Part shown: piece after piece, positions 8,990 through 18,152 of the stretch
Layout of the letters: every line of letters starts with the position of its first letter
Position numbering within the stretch: the first letter of the stretch is position 1
Origin: Paenibacillus wulumuqiensis
Lineage (GTDB): Bacteria; Bacillota; Bacilli; Paenibacillales; Paenibacillaceae
Direction of reading: 5' to 3'
NCBI RefSeq assembly: GCF_000971965.1
Contig: NZ_LAQP01000004.1
Location: 496,001-560,000 of the forward strand
Length of the DNA stretch: 64,000 nt
Program-made: the position numbers and the translations under genes
Notes under the pieces: model-generated
The model's database searches: none
Seen by the model: the letters and a program-made list of their open reading frames with translations, nothing else
Told to the model about the DNA's origin: nothing

Positions 8990-10491
8990 TGCCTAAATGG
9001 ACCAAAGAAGTTGTTATCGGATTTGTCCCTGTCCTGCTCATTTTCCTGTTATACGTTGGATATAATATATTGCCTCTGCTGCTGCTGGTAGCTGTAGTCG
9101 GTGGAATCCTGTTCTTCATGCAGGCACGCGGCGGACTCGCTGTCGGCGCCAGCCAGGAACGCAACCGCAAAAAGAACGGTCCGGTCAAGCTGACTTTTGA
9201 ACAAATCGGCGGTCAAGACAACGCCAAGCGCGAACTGCGTGAAGCGCTCGATTTCCTTGTACGTCATGATGAAATTAATAAATTCGGTATCCGCCCGCTC
9301 AAGGGTATCCTGCTGACAGGCCCTCCGGGAACCGGTAAAACCCTGATGGCCAAAGCGGCTGCACATTATACAAACTCTGTTTTCGTCAGCGCTTCGGGTA
9401 GTGAATTTGTGGAAATGTATGTTGGTGTCGGCGCAGGACGTATCCGCGATCTGTTCAAGGATGCACGTACCCGTGCGGCCAAGGAAAATAAACAAAGCGC
9501 GATTATCTTTATCGATGAGATTGATGTAATCGGCGGCAAGCGTGAAGGCGGACAGCAGCGTGAGTATGATCAGACGCTGAACCAATTACTGACCGAGATG
9601 GATGGTATCTACAGCAACGAAGCGCCACGCATTCTGATTATCGCTGCTACTAACCGTAAGGAAATGCTGGACAGTGCACTGCTGCGTCCGGGTCGTTTTG
9701 ACCGTCATATCCAGGTCGATCTGCCGGACAAAAAAGGCCGCAAGCATATTTTGGAACTGCACGCTGCCAACAAGCCAATGGGTCCTGAAACCAATCTGGA
9801 CAAACTGGCTGAAGAAGCTTACGGATTCTCCGGTGCACAGCTGGAGAGCGTAATGAATGAAGCTGCTATCTATGCGATGCGTCAGGATGAAGAAATGATC
9901 AGCCAGCGCCATATGTCGATGGCGATTGATAAAGTCATGATGGGTGAGAAGACAGACCGCGAATCCAGTGCAGAAGAGAAACAGCGCGTTGCCATTCACG
10001 AACTGGGTCATGCCATTATGGCAGAGGTTGTCCGTCCGAATAGCGTCGGTCAGGTTGCTCTGAGCCCGCGCGGTCAGGCACTCGGTTATGTTCGTCACAA
10101 TCCGCAGCAGGAACAGTACCTGTACACCAAGCCTTTCCTGGAAGAGCAGATCATGATCGCGCTCGCTGGTGCAGCTGCCGAAGAAATGTATTATGAAGGC
10201 CGCAGCACAGGTTCGAGAGGTGACTTCGACCAGGCGCTGAACATTGTGCAAAATATGGTTGAAGCCGGTCTGACCAAGCTCGGTATCGTTACAATTAACA
10301 TGGTTCCCAAAGAACTGCTGATGAAAGAAAGCAATGCAATTCTGGAAGAACTCGGTGAGCGTACCCGCAAGTTGCTGGAGGAACGCCGCCACATTTTCGA
10401 CAGCTCCCTTGACATTTTATTACAGGAAGAAATCCTCTCGGGTGAGCAATTCCGCGAACAATTCAAGAAAAGTTCAAATGTACCAGCTTAA
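8989..10491 (+). CDS. FtsH-like membrane AAA+ zinc metalloprotease
   Basis: A 500-residue member of the FtsH family. Two membrane stretches lie close together (about 8-25 and 27-44) with almost no extracytoplasmic loop, unlike standard FtsH of 600 or more residues. The AAA module has Walker A GPPGTGKT (111-118), a pore segment FVEMYVGVGAGR, Walker B IIFIDEID (172-179) and the second region of homology LLRPGRFDRH (231-240). The protease part has the zinc motif HELGH (337-341) and a likely third ligand at Asp412 in STGSRGDFD. All catalytic residues are present, so it should be active. It is coupled to the membrane protein gene upstream and is probably a paralogue rather than the housekeeping FtsH. 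Confidence 0.9.
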   Translation: MPKWTKEVVIGFVPVLLIFLLYVGYNILPLLLLVAVVGGILFFMQARGGLAVGASQERNRKKNGPVKLTFEQIGGQDNAKRELREALDFLVRHDEINKFGIRPLKGILLTGPPGTGKTLMAKAAAHYTNSVFVSASGSEFVEMYVGVGAGRIRDLFKDARTRAAKENKQSAIIFIDEIDVIGGKREGGQQREYDQTLNQLLTEMDGIYSNEAPRILIIAATNRKEMLDSALLRPGRFDRHIQVDLPDKKGRKHILELHAANKPMGPETNLDKLAEEAYGFSGAQLESVMNEAAIYAMRQDEEMISQRHMSMAIDKVMMGEKTDRESSAEEKQRVAIHELGHAIMAEVVRPNSVGQVALSPRGQALGYVRHNPQQEQYLYTKPFLEEQIMIALAGAAAEEMYYEGRSTGSRGDFDQALNIVQNMVEAGLTKLGIVTINMVPKELLMKESNAILEELGERTRKLLEERRHIFDSSLDILLQEEILSGEQFREQFKKSSNVPA

Positions 10492-10516
10492 TTCAAAAAG
10501 CTGGTACTTTTTTTTT
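10480..10516 (+). terminator. intrinsic terminator overlapping the protease stop codon
   Basis: GTACCAGCTT (10480-10489) pairs perfectly with AAGCTGGTAC (10498-10507), followed by nine T. The 5' arm is made by the last codons of the gene. Confidence 0.92.
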
Positions 10517-10758
10517 ACTTTTTGCCTGTGCTACGGTATTATTAGATGTTGGAGATTATATAGAAGCCCGGCATTTTTCATCATTACATTTCTTATGCTT
10601 GGCATGGTTGAAATAGACGAAAACAATCGTTTGTCTCGTTCTGTTTTGCTTTAAATAGAGCTTGGGAAGAATATGAAAGTGTGAAGGGCCAGATGGTATC
10701 CGGCTAGAATATTTAGCTTATATACCGTACTGAATATTGGAAGGGTGGAATAGAAAGC

Positions 10759-11631
10759 ATGAATTTTAAAAAAGTCGGCGTTATCGGCGGCGGTACAATG
10801 GGTCAGGGCATTGCAGAAATGCTGGCCAAAAAAGGTATCGAGGTGCTGTTGGTTGAGAAAACTCCAGAAAAACTGGACAATGCATGGAGCATGATTGAGA
10901 CCAGTCTGGACAAGCAAATGGAAAAATGGGCACTGACCCAGGCGGAGAAAAAGCTTATTCTCGGCAAAATCCAAAAAGTGACCCACTTTGCCGATCTCGG
11001 TTCCTGTGATCTCGTTATCGAGACGATCAGCGAAGATCCGGAAGCGAAAAAAGAAGTGTTTGCACAGCTGGATCAGGTCTGCTCCAGCAGCGTTATCCTG
11101 GCGAGTAACACATCCACGCTCAGCTTGACCGAGCTGGCCAGCTCCACCAAATATCCGGAACGCGTCATCGGACTTCACTTTATTTATCCGGTATCCAAAA
11201 TCGACCTCGTTGAAATTATCCGCGGTCTGCGCACTTCCGACCAAACATTTGACCAAACCAAAAACTTCGTGGAAGAGACAGTGGAAAAAAGAGGAATCAT
11301 GGTCTATGAATCCCCTGGTTTCGTAACGAGCCGTATCATCTGTCTGCTGATCAATGAAGCGCTGCATGTGCTTGAAGAAGGCGTAGCTTCTGCCGAAGAT
11401 ATCGACGATGCTATGCGTGTTGGTTACCAGTTCCAATACGGACCACTGGAAATGGCTGACCGCTTCGGTCTGGATTCCGTCAATGCCGCCCTGGAGCGTA
11501 TGTTCCGCGAGTATGGCGAGCTAAAATACCGCCCGGCAATCATTTTGAAAAAAATGGTGCGTGCAGGCAGTCTTGGCGTGAAAACAGGCGAAGGATTCTT
11601 CAAGTATGACAAGGATGGTGACCGGATATGA
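10759..11631 (+). CDS. 3-hydroxyacyl-CoA (3-hydroxybutyryl-CoA) dehydrogenase family protein
   Basis: A 290-residue NAD(P)-dependent dehydrogenase with the N-terminal Rossmann motif GGGTMGQGIAE (10-20), the SNTSTLS segment (116-122) and the C-terminal helical dimerisation domain. The catalytic His140 and Glu152 are kept at the usual 12-residue spacing. Two conserved stretches differ from the common form: HFFNP reads HFIYP, and the PGF-x-x-NR motif reads PGFVTSR, so the usual active-site Asn is Ser191. This suggests a divergent subfamily, so the substrate is uncertain. The stop overlaps the ackA start (ATGA). The coupled acetate kinase hints at a role in acyl-CoA fermentation or CoA recycling. 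Confidence 0.85.
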   Translation: MNFKKVGVIGGGTMGQGIAEMLAKKGIEVLLVEKTPEKLDNAWSMIETSLDKQMEKWALTQAEKKLILGKIQKVTHFADLGSCDLVIETISEDPEAKKEVFAQLDQVCSSSVILASNTSTLSLTELASSTKYPERVIGLHFIYPVSKIDLVEIIRGLRTSDQTFDQTKNFVEETVEKRGIMVYESPGFVTSRIICLLINEALHVLEEGVASAEDIDDAMRVGYQFQYGPLEMADRFGLDSVNAALERMFREYGELKYRPAIILKKMVRAGSLGVKTGEGFFKYDKDGDRI

Positions 11632-12827
11632 AAGTACTCGTAATTAACTCAGGCAGTTCTTCACTCAAATACCAGCTGTATGATATGACCGATGAATCCG
11701 TTCTGGCCAAAGGTTTGGTCGAGCGGATCGGGATGGACTCTTCCATTCTGACGCACAAGCCGACAGGCAAAGAGGAAGTTACCGAAGTTAGCGAAATTCT
11801 CGAACACAACACAGCGATCCGCAAAGTTATCGAGAAGCTGACCGACAAAACACATGGTGTACTGGAAAGCGTAAGTGAAATTAATGCTGTCGGCCATCGC
11901 GTCGTACACGGCGGCGAGTTCTTCAAAGAATCCGCTATCGTGGACCAGCAGGCCAAAAAGGACATCCGTGCCCTGATCGATCTGGCGCCGCTGCATAACC
12001 CGGCTGCCATCATGGGTATCGATGCTTCCGAAGTCAATATGCCAGGCGTACCGCAGGTCGTTGTATTTGATACGGCGTTCCACCAGACGATGCCTGAAAA
12101 AGCGTATCTGTACGCTATTCCACGTGTACTTTACAACAAATACAAAGTACGTCGCTACGGTTTCCATGGCACATCCCATTATTATGTAAGCCATGCAGCA
12201 GCCGATTTCCTGGGCAAGCCGCTGGAAGATCTCAAAGTGATTACGGCTCACATCGGTAACGGCGGAAGTCTGACAGCCGTACAGGGTGGTATCTCTGTAG
12301 ATACTTCCATGGGTATGACTCCACTGGAAGGTCTGATGATGGGTACGCGCAGTGGCGATCTGGATCCGGCGATCGTTCCTTATGTAATGAACAAGGAAGA
12401 GCTGACAGTAAGCGAAGTGAATCTGATGCTGAACAAGCACAGTGGTCTGCAGGCGATCTCCGGTATCAGCAGTGATATGCGCGAGATTACTGATGGTCTG
12501 GAAAAAGGCGATCCTCATTCCACACTGGCATTTGAAATGTACGAATACCGTCTGCGTAAATACATCGGTTCCTATGCAGCAGCGATGAATGGCGTAGATG
12601 TACTTGTATTTACAGCCGGTGTAGGCGAGAACTCTGCAATCGTACGTAAATCCGTTTGTGAGAACCTGAGCTATCTGGGTGTCGAGATCGACGAAGAACT
12701 GAACAAAGTACGCTCCGGCGATCCGCGCCGCATTTCCACACCGAATTCCAAAGTAGAAGTGCTGGTTGTACCTACCAATGAAGAGCTCGTTATCGCACGT
12801 GATACCTACAAACTCATCAACAAGTAA
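11628..12827 (+). CDS. ackA: acetate kinase
   Basis: AckA interconverts acetyl phosphate and acetate with ATP formation. The 399-residue protein begins with the phosphate-binding NSGSSSLKY, and has GHRVVHGG with Arg91, [11 protein letters not shown] with the catalytic Asp, [13 protein letters not shown], the long [20 protein letters not shown] segment and the C-terminal [10 protein letters not shown]. It starts inside the stop of the dehydrogenase upstream (ATGA), and asnS follows after only 38 bases without a terminator, so hbd-ackA-asnS-dnaD may be one transcript. The length is normal for the family. Confidence 0.97.
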   Translation: MKVLVINSGSSSLKYQLYDMTDESVLAKGLVERIGMDSSILTHKPTGKEEVTEVSEILEHNTAIRKVIEKLTDKTHGVLESVSEINAVGHRVVHGGEFFKESAIVDQQAKKDIRALIDLAPLHNPAAIMGIDASEVNMPGVPQVVVFDTAFHQTMPEKAYLYAIPRVLYNKYKVRRYGFHGTSHYYVSHAAADFLGKPLEDLKVITAHIGNGGSLTAVQGGISVDTSMGMTPLEGLMMGTRSGDLDPAIVPYVMNKEELTVSEVNLMLNKHSGLQAISGISSDMREITDGLEKGDPHSTLAFEMYEYRLRKYIGSYAAAMNGVDVLVFTAGVGENSAIVRKSVCENLSYLGVEIDEELNKVRSGDPRRISTPNSKVEVLVVPTNEELVIARDTYKLINK

Positions 12828-12865
12828 GAACAACAGCATGGTATAGACAAGGGGAGAATGAAAGA

Positions 12866-14158
12866 ATGTCCACTAAAACCGTTATTAAAAAAGTCAATGA
12901 GCATATTGGCGAAACCGTAACGATTGGAGCATGGATTAACAACAAACGTTCCAGCGGCAAAATTCAATTTTTGCAGCTGCGTGACGGTACAGGCTATATC
13001 CAGGGCGTTGTCGTGAAAAGCGAAGTTCCGGAAAGCGTCTGGAACGATGCTAAAAGTCTGACCCAGGAGAGTTCCCTGTACGTAACCGGCGTGGTTCGTG
13101 AAGAGCCGCGCAGTAAATCGGGCTATGAGATGACTGTAACCGGCATCGAAGTGATCCATATCACGTCTGAATACCCGATTACACCCAAAGAGCATGGCAT
13201 AGATTTCCTGATGGATCATCGTCACCTGTGGCTGCGTTCCAACCGTCAGCGTGCGGTTATGGTTATTCGTGCGGAGATTATCCGTGCGGTGCAGGAATAT
13301 TTCAATACGAACGGCTTTACCAAAGTCGATCCGCCAATCCTGACGCCTTCCGCGGCAGAAGACACCACAGAACTGTTCCATATCAAATATTTTGATGAGG
13401 ATGCCTACCTGACACAGAGCGGCCAGCTGTATATGGAAGCTGCTGCAATGGCGCTGGGTAAAGTCTATTCCTTCGGTCCTACATTCCGCGCCGAAAAATC
13501 CAAAACCCGTCGTCACCTGATCGAGTTCTGGATGATCGAGCCGGAAATGGCTTTCACAACGCATGAAGAAAGTCTGGAAGTACAGGAGCAATTTGTATCT
13601 CATGTGGTACAATCCGTACTCAAAAACTGTCGTGCCGAGCTGGAGACCCTGGAACGCGATGTAACCAAGCTGGAAAACATCGTGGGTCCATTCCCGCGTA
13701 TCACATACGATGAAGCGATTGAATTCCTCAAAGGTAAAGGCTTTGATATTCCATGGGGCGATGATTTCGGTGCGCCGCATGAGACAGCTATTGCAGAAGC
13801 ATATGACAAACCGGTCTTTATTACCCACTATCCAAAAGACATCAAGGCTTTCTACATGAAACCTGATCCAGAGCGTCCGGAAGTGGTGCTGTGTGCGGAT
13901 ATGATCGCTCCTGAAGGTTATGGAGAGATTATTGGCGGCTCGCAGCGTATCGACGATCCGGCATTGATGGAGCAGCGCTTCCAGGAACATAACCTGGGCG
14001 AAGCCTATCAGTGGTACATGGATCTGCGTACTTACGGAACGGTTCCTCACTCTGGCTTTGGACTGGGACTGGAACGTACAGTAGCATGGATCTGTGGTCT
14101 GGATCACGTTCGTGAGACGATTGCTTTCCCTCGTATGCTGTACCGTCTGTATCCATAA
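12866..14158 (+). CDS. asnS: asparaginyl-tRNA synthetase
   Basis: AsnRS charges tRNA-Asn. The 430-residue protein has an N-terminal OB-fold anticodon-binding domain (about 1-110) and a class II core with motif 2 ([16 protein letters not shown]) and motif 3 ([16 protein letters not shown]). The start ATG follows AAGGGGAGAATG. No T-box leader can fit in the 38 bases upstream, so control must come from further up the operon. The neighbour dnaD is the same as in Bacillus, where asnS-dnaD-nth are adjacent. Confidence 0.97.
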   Translation: MSTKTVIKKVNEHIGETVTIGAWINNKRSSGKIQFLQLRDGTGYIQGVVVKSEVPESVWNDAKSLTQESSLYVTGVVREEPRSKSGYEMTVTGIEVIHITSEYPITPKEHGIDFLMDHRHLWLRSNRQRAVMVIRAEIIRAVQEYFNTNGFTKVDPPILTPSAAEDTTELFHIKYFDEDAYLTQSGQLYMEAAAMALGKVYSFGPTFRAEKSKTRRHLIEFWMIEPEMAFTTHEESLEVQEQFVSHVVQSVLKNCRAELETLERDVTKLENIVGPFPRITYDEAIEFLKGKGFDIPWGDDFGAPHETAIAEAYDKPVFITHYPKDIKAFYMKPDPERPEVVLCADMIAPEGYGEIIGGSQRIDDPALMEQRFQEHNLGEAYQWYMDLRTYGTVPHSGFGLGLERTVAWICGLDHVRETIAFPRMLYRLYP

Positions 14159-14209
14159 TTTCTGTACCGACACATGACTCAGGGTGGACGTATCGAAAGG
14201 ATGGTTAAA

Positions 14210-14905
14210 ATGGGCGGAGAACAATGGAAAGCATGGGCGAAAGGCGCTGCGTATACGATGGGCATGCAGACAGCCAATATACCTTATGCGCTGCTGAAGT
14301 ATTATCAGGCGCTGGATCTGGATGATGCTGAAGCGATGCTGCTGCTGCAGCTGCTGTCTTTCCGTCAGGTGGAGCATAATGAATTTCCAACGCTGGAAGA
14401 GCTGGAATGGAGAACGGGTGCAGCACCGGGAATGATCGCTGCCCGTATCCAGAAGCTGATGAAGGCTGGATTTATTGTGATTGAAGATGAACAGGACCCA
14501 ATGACAGGCATCCGCTACGAGCGGTATGACCTGAGCGGCTTGTATGAGAAACTGGGCACCATTCTGGCCTCCGAGCAGCAGGAGCGGATTACGGCGATCA
14601 GTCAGCCGCCTGCTGCTGCAGTTAGCCAGGCAAGCAAGGAAGAAGAACGGGAACGTAATCTTTTTATTATTTTCGAAAAGGAATTCGCCCGTCCGCTGTC
14701 TCCGATGGAATGCGAGACCATCTCCGGCTGGCTGGATCAGGACCGATATCCGGAAGAACTGATCTTAATGGCGCTCAAAGAGTCTGTATTCGCCGGTAAG
14801 CTGCATTTCCGGTATATTGACCGTATTTTACTGGAATGGAACCGGAACCGTGTACGCACGGTTGAGGACGCCCGGGCCTACACCCAGAAGTTCCGTCAGC
14901 GTTAA
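14210..14905 (+). CDS. dnaD: DnaD primosome protein
   Basis: DnaD helps load the replicative helicase during initiation and restart in low-GC Gram-positives. The 231-residue protein has an N-terminal winged-helix domain (about 10-100) and a C-terminal DnaB/DnaD domain ending with the YIDRILLEW helix that binds DNA. I start it at 14210 because GAAAGGATGG (14195-14204) is well placed for that ATG; the longer reading from 14174 has no ribosome site. It follows asnS by 51 bases and is closed by a terminator. The protein is of normal family length. Confidence 0.92.
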   Translation: MGGEQWKAWAKGAAYTMGMQTANIPYALLKYYQALDLDDAEAMLLLQLLSFRQVEHNEFPTLEELEWRTGAAPGMIAARIQKLMKAGFIVIEDEQDPMTGIRYERYDLSGLYEKLGTILASEQQERITAISQPPAAAVSQASKEEERERNLFIIFEKEFARPLSPMECETISGWLDQDRYPEELILMALKESVFAGKLHFRYIDRILLEWNRNRVRTVEDARAYTQKFRQR

Positions 14906-14994
14906 GCGGCAGATCTGCTGGATAATAGACCTGGGCTGTAGAGAAAAGTCCTGCAGGACGAGCTCACAACCAGTGAATGACAAGGCTAAATGAT

Positions 14995-15039
14995 AAAAAG
15001 GCTGTTTTCAGGAGTCAGATTCCTGAGAGCAGCCTTTTT
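14995..15039 (+). terminator. intrinsic terminator after dnaD
   Basis: AAAAAGGCTGTTTTCAGGA pairs with TCCTGAGAGCAGCC, followed by five T. It closes the hbd-ackA-asnS-dnaD unit. Confidence 0.9.
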
Positions 15040-16066
15040 GCTATGTATCATGAAAGAATGGGATGGTAAGAGCTAAAGAGCTAAAAGTCAGTAATAACTG
15101 TCGTCTATTCATATCATTGTAGACTATGTATAACACACAATAACCTTGCATAAAGCAGAGCGAGAAAACATACATCATAGTAAATGGTTAGGCTAAATAG
15201 ATCATTTGGCAAAGCAAATTCAGCAAAAAAATAAACACTTTAAAATATTTTTTCGGAATATTTTTTTGTATTGTATAACATTATTTAACTTTAAATTAAA
15301 ATAGTGTTATAAATCTGATTATGAATAATTATTTATTTTATCGTATAAATATTGTAATTGGGAATTATGATAAACACCAATTCAGAAATTATTTTTGCAA
15401 ATGCATAATTAATAATTTACTCATAAACATAGAATCAAAATATATATATGTTAGTTTATATAACATCATGAAATGACACCTGTTATTATAAAGTACGTGA
15501 AAATTCAGAATGATTCTGAAAAAGGAACATTTTTTTAGGTAAAAATCTTTTCATAGCAAGTTATTTAGGGAAGCTATATAAATATAAGGTGTTTATAAAG
15601 TAATGACTATCTATAATTATTGATTCAATTAGTAAGCAAATAATATTAAATCGAACAGAAAAATTGTCAAAATAGCTAACATAATAGAAAATAGGATACA
15701 AATTGTGAACAACAAGTGACACAAACAGATTTGTAAACGGAAAATGAAACAATATGCATCCAAAATAAAGAATTGTAAAATCTATGTAAAATGTAAGCGT
15801 AACAATAAATAGGTTAGCATATAGTCATATTTGAATTTAATTTTACAAAATCATATCCGTATTGATTTCATTAGGCTTGCAATTTATTTGAAATAGGAGT
15901 AAAGTAACTTTTGCCCTTAATAAACAAGTACCGGTTGTTTGAAAAAAGTGTGCTGGAGCTTATATTTATTCATCAGCGCATCTCATCTACCAGAGTACAC
16001 AGTAAGATAAGCATCAGGATTGGCTGCAGGAGTTTACTTAAATATCGATGTAAAAAAACATAATTA
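15040..16066. other. AT-rich intergenic region without a supported gene
   Basis: About one kilobase is strikingly AT-rich compared with its surroundings, with many A/T runs and no reading frame with a proper ribosome site. It carries one perfect 17-bp palindrome at 15504-15520 and leads into the promoter and leader of the LysM-type gene. It may be a foreign insert, a bent-DNA promoter region or the remains of lost genes. Confidence 0.8.
15504..15520. promoter_or_regulatory. perfect 17-bp palindrome, possible operator
   Basis: TTCAGAATGATTCTGAA is an 8-1-8 perfect palindrome inside the AT-rich stretch. The odd-centre layout is like that of Fur-family boxes (7-1-7), but the bases differ from the known Fur and PerR consensus. 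No gene starts within 500 bases downstream on the plus strand. Confidence 0.45.
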
Positions 16067-16082
16067 GAGGAGAGTTAAAACC

Positions 16083-16499
16083 ATGAACGCAAAAATTCAA
16101 AAAGTGTTATTGTCCACAGTAGTAGCAGCAGGTATGGGAACTGTTGCAATCGGAGGAACTCACGCTTTCGCAGCATCCGATAAATCCAACCACGACAAAA
16201 ACAAAGACAGAGCAGAAGCTGTTGCTGATAATGCTGCTTTCCTGGCTGCACAAGAAGCTCAATTCAACGCCCTGTTCGGTACTAAAGAAGATACAACTAC
16301 AAAAGAAGAAGCAGCTGCCCCAACAACCGAGACAACTGCTCCAACCAAAACAGAAGCTAAACAAGATATCGTTGTTGTTGTTCCACAAGGTGCCAGCCTG
16401 ACTGAAATCGCTGCTCAATACGGTGTAACTGTAGACGAACTGGTTGCTGCCAACAACCTGCTGCCTGCTGGTTACCAACTGACTGTTCCACAAAAATAA
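16083..16499 (+). CDS. small secreted protein with a C-terminal LysM-like domain
   Basis: A 138-residue secreted protein. Residues 1-30 form a signal peptide ending in AFA with predicted cleavage before Ala31. A charged, then Thr/Glu/Ala-rich linker (about 31-92) is followed by one LysM-like domain (about 95-137: VPQGASLTEIAAQYGVTVDE ... NLLPAGYQLTVP), which should bind peptidoglycan or chitin-like glycans. No catalytic domain is present. The start has a strong AGAGGAGAG site. It lies alone after the AT-rich region and is closed by a bidirectional terminator. It may be a wall-binding or spore-coat-like protein; its exact role is unknown. Confidence 0.85.
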   Translation: MNAKIQKVLLSTVVAAGMGTVAIGGTHAFAASDKSNHDKNKDRAEAVADNAAFLAAQEAQFNALFGTKEDTTTKEEAAAPTTETTAPTKTEAKQDIVVVVPQGASLTEIAAQYGVTVDELVAANNLLPAGYQLTVPQK

Positions 16500-16718
16500 G
16501 AATTATTCACTGATCGGCCAAGAAAAGTGTAATTGTTCAGAGAATAAATTGGACTCATTTGCTGCCACAAATGGGTTCATGATCTGAAACTTATTTTGTG
16601 CAACACGCAATTTCAGATGTGCAGAATCAACGTGATACTGTACGTCTGTTTTTATAATTTAATTCAGTATACGGGTATTTGTTGCAAAGGGCAATAATAA
16701 AATAGTTTTTTATACAAT

Positions 16719-16752
16719 AAAAGCTGACATTCTAAAAAATGTCAGCTTTTTT
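16719..16752. terminator. bidirectional terminator between the LysM gene and mtnB
   Basis: AAAAGCTGACATT pairs with AATGTCAGCTTTT and has T on one side and A on the other, serving the converging genes. The rest of 16500-16833 shows no supported gene. Confidence 0.9.
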
Positions 16753-16833
16753 GTGCGCTTTCATTGCGCTAAAACCGAACGTACATTATGAAAAAAAATC
16801 ATTCGTTCGGCTTTATTGTTCTGGAACAACTGC

Positions 16834-17481
16834 TCAGGATTTGCGCAGCAGCAGATCTCGGTAAATATATTCAAAAATAAACTCAAATGCTTCAAGATGG
16901 CGCTTGGCTTCAAAGGCATTTTTCCCCCAGGCGTAAATACCATGACCACGCAGCAGAATACCGGGAATGGACGGGTTTAATACACCGGACACCAGCTCAG
17001 CGATTCTGGGGATCTCGGCATAGTTGGGTAATACCGGAATCGTAATTGCCGCATTTTCCTCCCAGATGTTAAAAGCCTTGATCAGTTCCAGCCCCTGGAT
17101 CGGAACCGCCCCTTGCTCACCGAAATATTCGCTGACCAGATTGTTAAATACGGTATGCACATGGAATACGGCTCCGCAGCCTGTTTCCCGATAGATCTCG
17201 CAGTGGATCAGTGTCTCTGCGCTCGGCTTGAGACCGGTTGTCTCGCATGGACGGCCGTCCTGATCGACGAACAGGAAGTCGGACGGCGTACTGACCGATT
17301 TGTCCTTGCCGCTGGCGGTAATCGCAAAGTGGAAGTTATCCGGGGTATAGTCGCCTACACGCAGCGACAGATTGCCGCTTGTACCGGGAAACCAGTGGCG
17401 GGCAGCAAACTGTTCCTTGATGCCGCTCAGCTCTTGCAGTGCAGCCTGTTTTTGCTCAAGAGGTATGTTCACAAAGCTCAT
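16834..17481 (-). CDS. mtnB: methylthioribulose-1-phosphate dehydratase
   Basis: MtnB dehydrates 5-methylthioribulose-1-phosphate in methionine salvage. The 215-residue protein is of the class II aldolase fold, with zinc ligands in FHVHT (H107, H109) and RGHG (H180), and a conserved Glu in PSAET (E89). Its start overlaps the mtnX stop by four bases, making it the last gene of the proC-mtnW-mtnX-mtnB chain. A fuculose-phosphate aldolase is the main alternative for the fold, but the mtnW/mtnX context decides for MtnB. Confidence 0.94.
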   Translation of the reverse strand: MSFVNIPLEQKQAALQELSGIKEQFAARHWFPGTSGNLSLRVGDYTPDNFHFAITASGKDKSVSTPSDFLFVDQDGRPCETTGLKPSAETLIHCEIYRETGCGAVFHVHTVFNNLVSEYFGEQGAVPIQGLELIKAFNIWEENAAITIPVLPNYAEIPRIAELVSGVLNPSIPGILLRGHGIYAWGKNAFEAKRHLEAFEFIFEYIYRDLLLRKS

Positions 17482-18152
17482 GAGTGAATCGCTCCTATTC
17501 TTTGTCGGAAATCGTTAATAATATCATGGAATGTCTGGAACGGGACATGGGGTACGCCCAGCTCCTGGCATTTCTCTGTCAGTACTGAACGCGAGTAGAC
17601 CAGATCAGCGATCCGTGCACCTTCAAAGTCAGTCAGACTGTCACCGATCAGAATGCGCTCATATCGCTCAGGCGGAAATTCACGCATGACGGTCGTTTTG
17701 CACATACCGCAATCGTTCTGGCAGTGCTCGTCACATGGATGCGGCCATAGAATCTCGATATGTTCTCCGGAAAAGTCGGCGCTGTTGCAGAAGATATGCT
17801 CTTCCGGGATACCGAATGGCTCCAGCAGCGGTTTGAGGAAGAAATCGATTCCTCCGCTGGTGACATAGTATGGAATCTGATGCTCACGCACCAGATTCAA
17901 AAACTCCTGGAACCCTTCGCGAATGCCCGCATGAGTCATGACGAACTCGACAATTTCGTCTTTGCTGGAAGAAGGCATCAGCGCGAACATGGCACCTACT
18001 CCATCGCGGATGGAACGTTTCTGGGCGACGACTTCCTGCATGATGGATTCATAGCCCGGCGGAGAGAAATGCTTCATAATCGCGACAATATTGTCGGTAT
18101 TGGTAATCGTACCGTCAAAGTCGCAAAAAATAACCGGCTGTCTGGATGTCAT
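17478..18152 (-). CDS. mtnX: 2-hydroxy-3-keto-5-methylthiopentenyl-1-phosphate phosphatase
   Basis: MtnX is a HAD-superfamily phosphatase that removes the phosphate from the product of MtnW. The 224-residue protein starts with the HAD motif DFDGT (Asp11 nucleophile, Asp13 acid), has VTSGG as motif II and [10 protein letters not shown] as motif IV. A Cys-rich insertion with five cysteines (CDEHC ... CGMC region, about 140-150) is typical of MtnX. It overlaps mtnW upstream and mtnB downstream by four bases each. Bacilli with MtnW/MtnX use this pair in place of the single enzyme MtnC. Confidence 0.94.
   Translation of the reverse strand: MTSRQPVIFCDFDGTITNTDNIVAIMKHFSPPGYESIMQEVVAQKRSIRDGVGAMFALMPSSSKDEIVEFVMTHAGIREGFQEFLNLVREHQIPYYVTSGGIDFFLKPLLEPFGIPEEHIFCNSADFSGEHIEILWPHPCDEHCQNDCGMCKTTVMREFPPERYERILIGDSLTDFEGARIADLVYSRSVLTEKCQELGVPHVPFQTFHDIINDFRQRIGAIHS

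Noticed and set aside
15561-15752. Minus-strand reading frame of 63 residues in the AT-rich region
   Set aside because: No ribosome binding site, and its Phe/Tyr/Ile-rich content follows from the AT-rich DNA.
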